From an uncultured Clostridia bacterium (GTDB taxonomy: Bacteria > Bacillota > Clostridia > Oscillospirales > Oscillospiraceae), in the NCBI GenBank assembly GCA_946405655.1, contig CAMJHX010000076.1:1-6456 (forward strand): a stretch of 6,456 nt of DNA, written 5' to 3'. Under the pieces are notes generated by a model. That model saw only the letters and a program-made list of their open reading frames with translations, was not told where the DNA came from and searched no databases. Within the stretch, counting starts at the first letter, position 1. Each line of letters starts with the position of its first letter. Shown piece after piece: positions 4,043-6,456 of this stretch. Both the position numbers and the translations under genes were made by a program.

Positions 4043-6205
4043 ATGAAAAGAGCTCTGACCGTGTTTTTGACGGTGCTGCTGCTCGCGGCGCTGCTCGCTT
4101 CGACTGCGCTGGCGGACGCGGGACTGCAGAATTTCACGGAGAAGACCCCCTACGACGGGCGCTTTACCGACGTGCCGAGGACGGCATGGTACTATGAAAA
4201 CGTGGCGAAGGCCACGAGCTTCGGGCTGATCCGCGGCATGACGGAGACCTCCTTCGCGCCGGCGGGCAAGCTGACCGTCGCCGAGTGCATCACGCTCGCG
4301 GCGCGCATGCACAGCGTCTATCAGACCGGCGGCGAAAGCTTCGAGCAGGGCAGAGCGTGGTATCAGGTCTACGTGGACTACGCGCTCGCAAACGGCATTC
4401 TCGACGCCGAGCGCACGGACTACAACACGCCCGTCACGCGCGCGTTCTTCACCATTCTGCTCTCGAACGCCTTCCCCGCTGAGGCGCTGGAGGCGATCAA
4501 CGAGATCCCCGAGGGCTCGATCCCGGACGTGCGGGAGGGAGACGCCTGCCACGACGCGATGTATCGCTTCTACCGCGCCGGCATTCTGACGGGCTATGAC
4601 GCGCTGGGCGAGGCAAAGCCCGACCAGTCGATCCTGCGCTCGGAGGCCTCGGCGATCCTCATCCGCATGGCGGATCCCAGCGCGCGCAAGGCCGTGACGC
4701 TCTCGGAGACGATCACGCTCTATTATCCGGACAACACGAGCAGGGAATTCCCCGCGCAGCAGCTCGCCGAGATGGAGGCGCAGGGCTGGTACCGCTATCC
4801 CGTGATCCGCGTTTACAGCGCGACGGGCTCCTCCGTCATCCAGCTGAAGAATCTGGAGGAGGTGCTCGCGCGCGGCGGCTGGTACACCGAGCCCTTCGCG
4901 CCCGTGCCGAGCCAGTTCAAGGGCTATACCAGCACCTCGATCCCCGTGCTGAGCATCGACGCCGGGGGCTATGAGGTGCTGAGCAGAGAAAATTATGTAA
5001 ACTGCAAGGTCAGCGCCTACAACGTGCCGAACAGCCAGGCGATCTCGGACGTGGCCGGCGGCGTGCGCGTGCGCGGCAACTCCGCGAGCTACTACGGCAA
5101 CGTGAGCATGATCCGCACGCATCAGGTGCCCTACCGCATCAAGTTCGACAGCAAGGTGAATCTGCTCGGCCTGAACGACGGCGCCAAATGCAAAAGCTGG
5201 GTGCTGCTGATCAACAACGGCGGCACGGTCGATTCGCTCAAGAACGGCATCGCCCTGCGCATGGGCCGCATGATCGTCGACCGCGACGGCTATTACTGCT
5301 CGGACGGGCAGTATGTGAACCTCTTCCTGAATGGGAAGTACATGGGCGTGTATCTCCTGTGCGAGCAGCAGCAGGTGAACAAAAACCGCGTGAACGTCGC
5401 CGAGCCCGAGGACGGCAACACGGACGTGCGCGTCGGCTATCTCGTGGAGATCGACAATTACTCCGAGGAGCCGTGCTTCCGCATGACCTATGAGGGCGCG
5501 CGCGTGACCGACATCACCGGCAACACCCGCACCTTCCGCGGCAACGACTATTCTGTGAAGAGCGACACCTTCAGTCAGGCGCAGGTGGACTTCATCGCAA
5601 AATACATCCGCGGGGTGTTCCGCATTCTGTACGAGGCCTGCGAGAAGGGCAATTATCTGACGTTCGACACGGATTACAACGTGGTCCCCTCCTCTTACAC
5701 CAACGCGAAGGACTGCGTGAGCGCCGTGGCGGACGTGCGCTCGATGGCGGATCTGTACATTCTCTATGAGATCATGTGCGACTTCGACTGCGGCGAGGGC
5801 AGCTTCTATATGTGCGTGGACTTCTCCGAGGGCAGCAGGTTCCCGAAGCTCACCTTCACCGCGCCGTGGGACTTTGAGTGGACCTGCTCCGGCAGCGCGA
5901 CGGGGAGCTTCTTCGCCAGCGCCTTCCGCTCCTCCAGCTTCATCAGCAGCTACGGCGACCGCTCGAACCCGTGGTTCATCATCCTCTATAAGCAGAGCTG
6001 GTTCCGCGAGATCGTGAAGATCCGCTGGGCGGAGATCGGCGGTCCGAACGGCGTGGCCAAGTGCATCGCCGAGGAGAACGCGCTCATCGACCAGTTCGCG
6101 CGGGATATGAACCGCAAGGACAGCTACACCGCCGACGCCGCGCGCGCGAATCTCAGATGGATCCAGAACCGCGCCAATTGGCTGGATACGCTGTGGCATT
6201 TATAA
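4043..6205 (+). CDS. Secreted SLH-domain protein with CotH kinase-like domain
   Basis: This encodes 720 residues. Residues 1-24 are a signal peptide (basic MKR, hydrophobic core, probable cleavage after ALA-24). Three SLH-like motifs follow at about 41-92, 105-145 and 159-212; their ITRAE-type signatures are degenerate (TVAE 78-81, TRAF 132-135, LRSE 198-201). SLH domains usually bind secondary cell-wall polymer. Two GWY-containing repeats occupy about 224-288. Residues about 300-640 resemble CotH: VRVRGNS (341-347), PYRIKFD (363-369), NLLGL (373-377), KSWVLL (384-389), VNLFLNGKYMGVYLLCEQ (425-442), GYLVEID (465-471) and PWDFEW (608-613). CotH in Bacillus phosphorylates spore-coat proteins with a divergent kinase fold. 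As I recall the family, the last motif usually reads WDFD; here it is WDFE, so activity may be altered. No CotB/CotG-like substrate is nearby. A role as an extracellular, wall-attached protein kinase is inference; a non-catalytic surface protein is the alternative. Confidence 0.88.
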   Translation: MKRALTVFLTVLLLAALLASTALADAGLQNFTEKTPYDGRFTDVPRTAWYYENVAKATSFGLIRGMTETSFAPAGKLTVAECITLAARMHSVYQTGGESFEQGRAWYQVYVDYALANGILDAERTDYNTPVTRAFFTILLSNAFPAEALEAINEIPEGSIPDVREGDACHDAMYRFYRAGILTGYDALGEAKPDQSILRSEASAILIRMADPSARKAVTLSETITLYYPDNTSREFPAQQLAEMEAQGWYRYPVIRVYSATGSSVIQLKNLEEVLARGGWYTEPFAPVPSQFKGYTSTSIPVLSIDAGGYEVLSRENYVNCKVSAYNVPNSQAISDVAGGVRVRGNSASYYGNVSMIRTHQVPYRIKFDSKVNLLGLNDGAKCKSWVLLINNGGTVDSLKNGIALRMGRMIVDRDGYYCSDGQYVNLFLNGKYMGVYLLCEQQQVNKNRVNVAEPEDGNTDVRVGYLVEIDNYSEEPCFRMTYEGARVTDITGNTRTFRGNDYSVKSDTFSQAQVDFIAKYIRGVFRILYEACEKGNYLTFDTDYNVVPSSYTNAKDCVSAVADVRSMADLYILYEIMCDFDCGEGSFYMCVDFSEGSRFPKLTFTAPWDFEWTCSGSATGSFFASAFRSSSFISSYGDRSNPWFIILYKQSWFREIVKIRWAEIGGPNGVAKCIAEENALIDQFARDMNRKDSYTADAARANLRWIQNRANWLDTLWHL

Positions 6206-6209
6206 GCCT

Positions 6210-6240
6210 CAAAGGAGAGCCGCTTTGCGGCTCTCCTTTG
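6210..6240. terminator. Hairpin terminator after the CotH-like gene
   Basis: A perfect 14-bp stem (CAAAGGAGAGCCGC 6210-6223 with 6227-6240) closes a TTT loop, starting 5 nt after the TAA stop. The A and T runs lie inside the stem and are only three bases long, so the T-tract is weak in both directions. It probably terminates or protects the 3' end of the transcript. Confidence 0.65.
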
Positions 6241-6247
6241 AATTACT

Positions 6248-6288
6248 CGCTTTGATCGCACCGGGCTTTGCCCGGCTTGGTCGAAGCG
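6248..6288. repeat. Second long hairpin with wobble-compensated stem
   Basis: An inner perfect stem CCGGGC/GCCCGG (6261-6266 with 6270-6275, TTT loop) sits inside an outer stem. CGCTTTGATC (6248-6257) pairs fully with GGTCGAAGCG (6279-6288) if two U-G pairs are allowed. It is 7 nt beyond the previous hairpin. It could be a dispersed repeat or a structured RNA end; no gene lies in it. Confidence 0.45.
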
Positions 6289-6335
6289 GGGGGCGCCCCT
6301 CATCCACCGCGCGGGCGCAGTGCGGCAGTTTTATT

Positions 6336-6365
6336 CGTAGGGGACGGCGTCCTCGACGTCCCACG
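6336..6365. repeat. GTAGGGG-family palindrome, degenerate
   Basis: GGGACG (6341-6346) pairs with CGTCCC (6357-6362), and CGT (6336-6338) pairs with ACG (6363-6365) after a 2-nt bulge. The leading CGTAGGGG places it with the left-end family. It directly adjoins the right copy of the long dispersed repeat. Confidence 0.5.
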
Positions 6366-6456
6366 CAAGCCGGGGGGGTGCCAAATTGCCGGTCTTCGGC
6401 GCAATCGTGTTTTGTCCGATCCGGTCGTAGGGCGGGTTGCGAAGCGCCCGCCTGTA
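6364..6456. repeat. Dispersed repeat, right copy (partner at 113-204), cut by the window end
   Basis: This is the direct-orientation partner of 113-204, about 85% identical by hand alignment and strongest in its last 33 bp. It carries a run of seven G residues (6372-6378) where the left copy has GGGAGC. The window ends inside the GTAGGGCGGG palindrome, so the complete right element continues outside. Confidence 0.8.

Noticed and set aside
3332..6199. A 955-codon open frame on the minus strand opposite the CotH-like gene
   Set aside because: It spans the divergent promoter region and both genes, has His/Ala/Arg/Val-rich low-complexity translation and no good start signal. It arises from codon bias on the other strand.
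836..6205. The DUF6291, MATE, XRE and CotH-like genes as one defence or export system
   Set aside because: Strands, promoters and terminators separate them, and no nuclease, toxin or known defence domain is present. Only the XRE-MATE pairing has positional support.
113..6456. A composite transposon bounded by the end repeats
   Set aside because: There is no transposase or integrase inside, no terminal inverted arrangement and no target duplication visible. Direct dispersed repeats explain the data equally well.

Overview
The window reads as a GC-rich chromosome segment of a Gram-positive anaerobe (Bacillota, Clostridia), most likely a gut lineage near Oscillospiraceae. The reasons are the strong AAGGAGG ribosome binding sites, an SLH-domain surface protein with a CotH kinase-like domain, a Firmicutes-type XRE regulator with a membrane half, and many GTAGGG(G)CGG palindromic repeats. 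The family assignments come from reading the protein sequences, not from a search.

Layout. Positions 1-74 hold two hairpin terminators for genes outside the window. Positions 75-640 hold no credible gene; they are a mosaic of GC-rich palindromic dispersed repeats. An AT-rich stretch (about 650-680) precedes a small gene at 836-1273 (+), a DUF6291-type protein usually linked to phage or plasmid replication modules. Its 3' part is a degenerate hexanucleotide repeat. Convergent to it lie two minus-strand genes: a MATE-family efflux transporter (1341-2699) and, upstream of it, an XRE-type regulator with about six membrane segments (2842-3837). Between them is an inverted repeat built of 7-bp AATTAGG units that abuts a 23-bp dyad over the MATE -10 box. 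Divergent from the regulator is the largest gene (4043-6205, +), encoding a secreted 720-residue protein: signal peptide, three degenerate SLH motifs, two GWY repeats and a CotH kinase-like domain. It is followed by a perfect 14-bp hairpin. The right end returns to repeats, and a copy of the left-end repeat (about 85% identical) closes the window.

How the parts may work together. The XRE/membrane protein and the MATE pump are co-directional neighbours, so a membrane-tethered sensor acting on an efflux pump is a reasonable inference. The regulator's own -35 box lies inside a TTGTCAA-N7-TTGACAA dyad in the intergenic region it shares with the CotH-like gene, so it may also influence that gene. 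The DUF6291 gene looks like a stray piece of a mobile element. Nothing here proves a new multi-gene system. The most unusual items are the surface-anchored CotH-like protein, the hexanucleotide-repeat tail, and the repeat element that forms part of the MATE promoter region.
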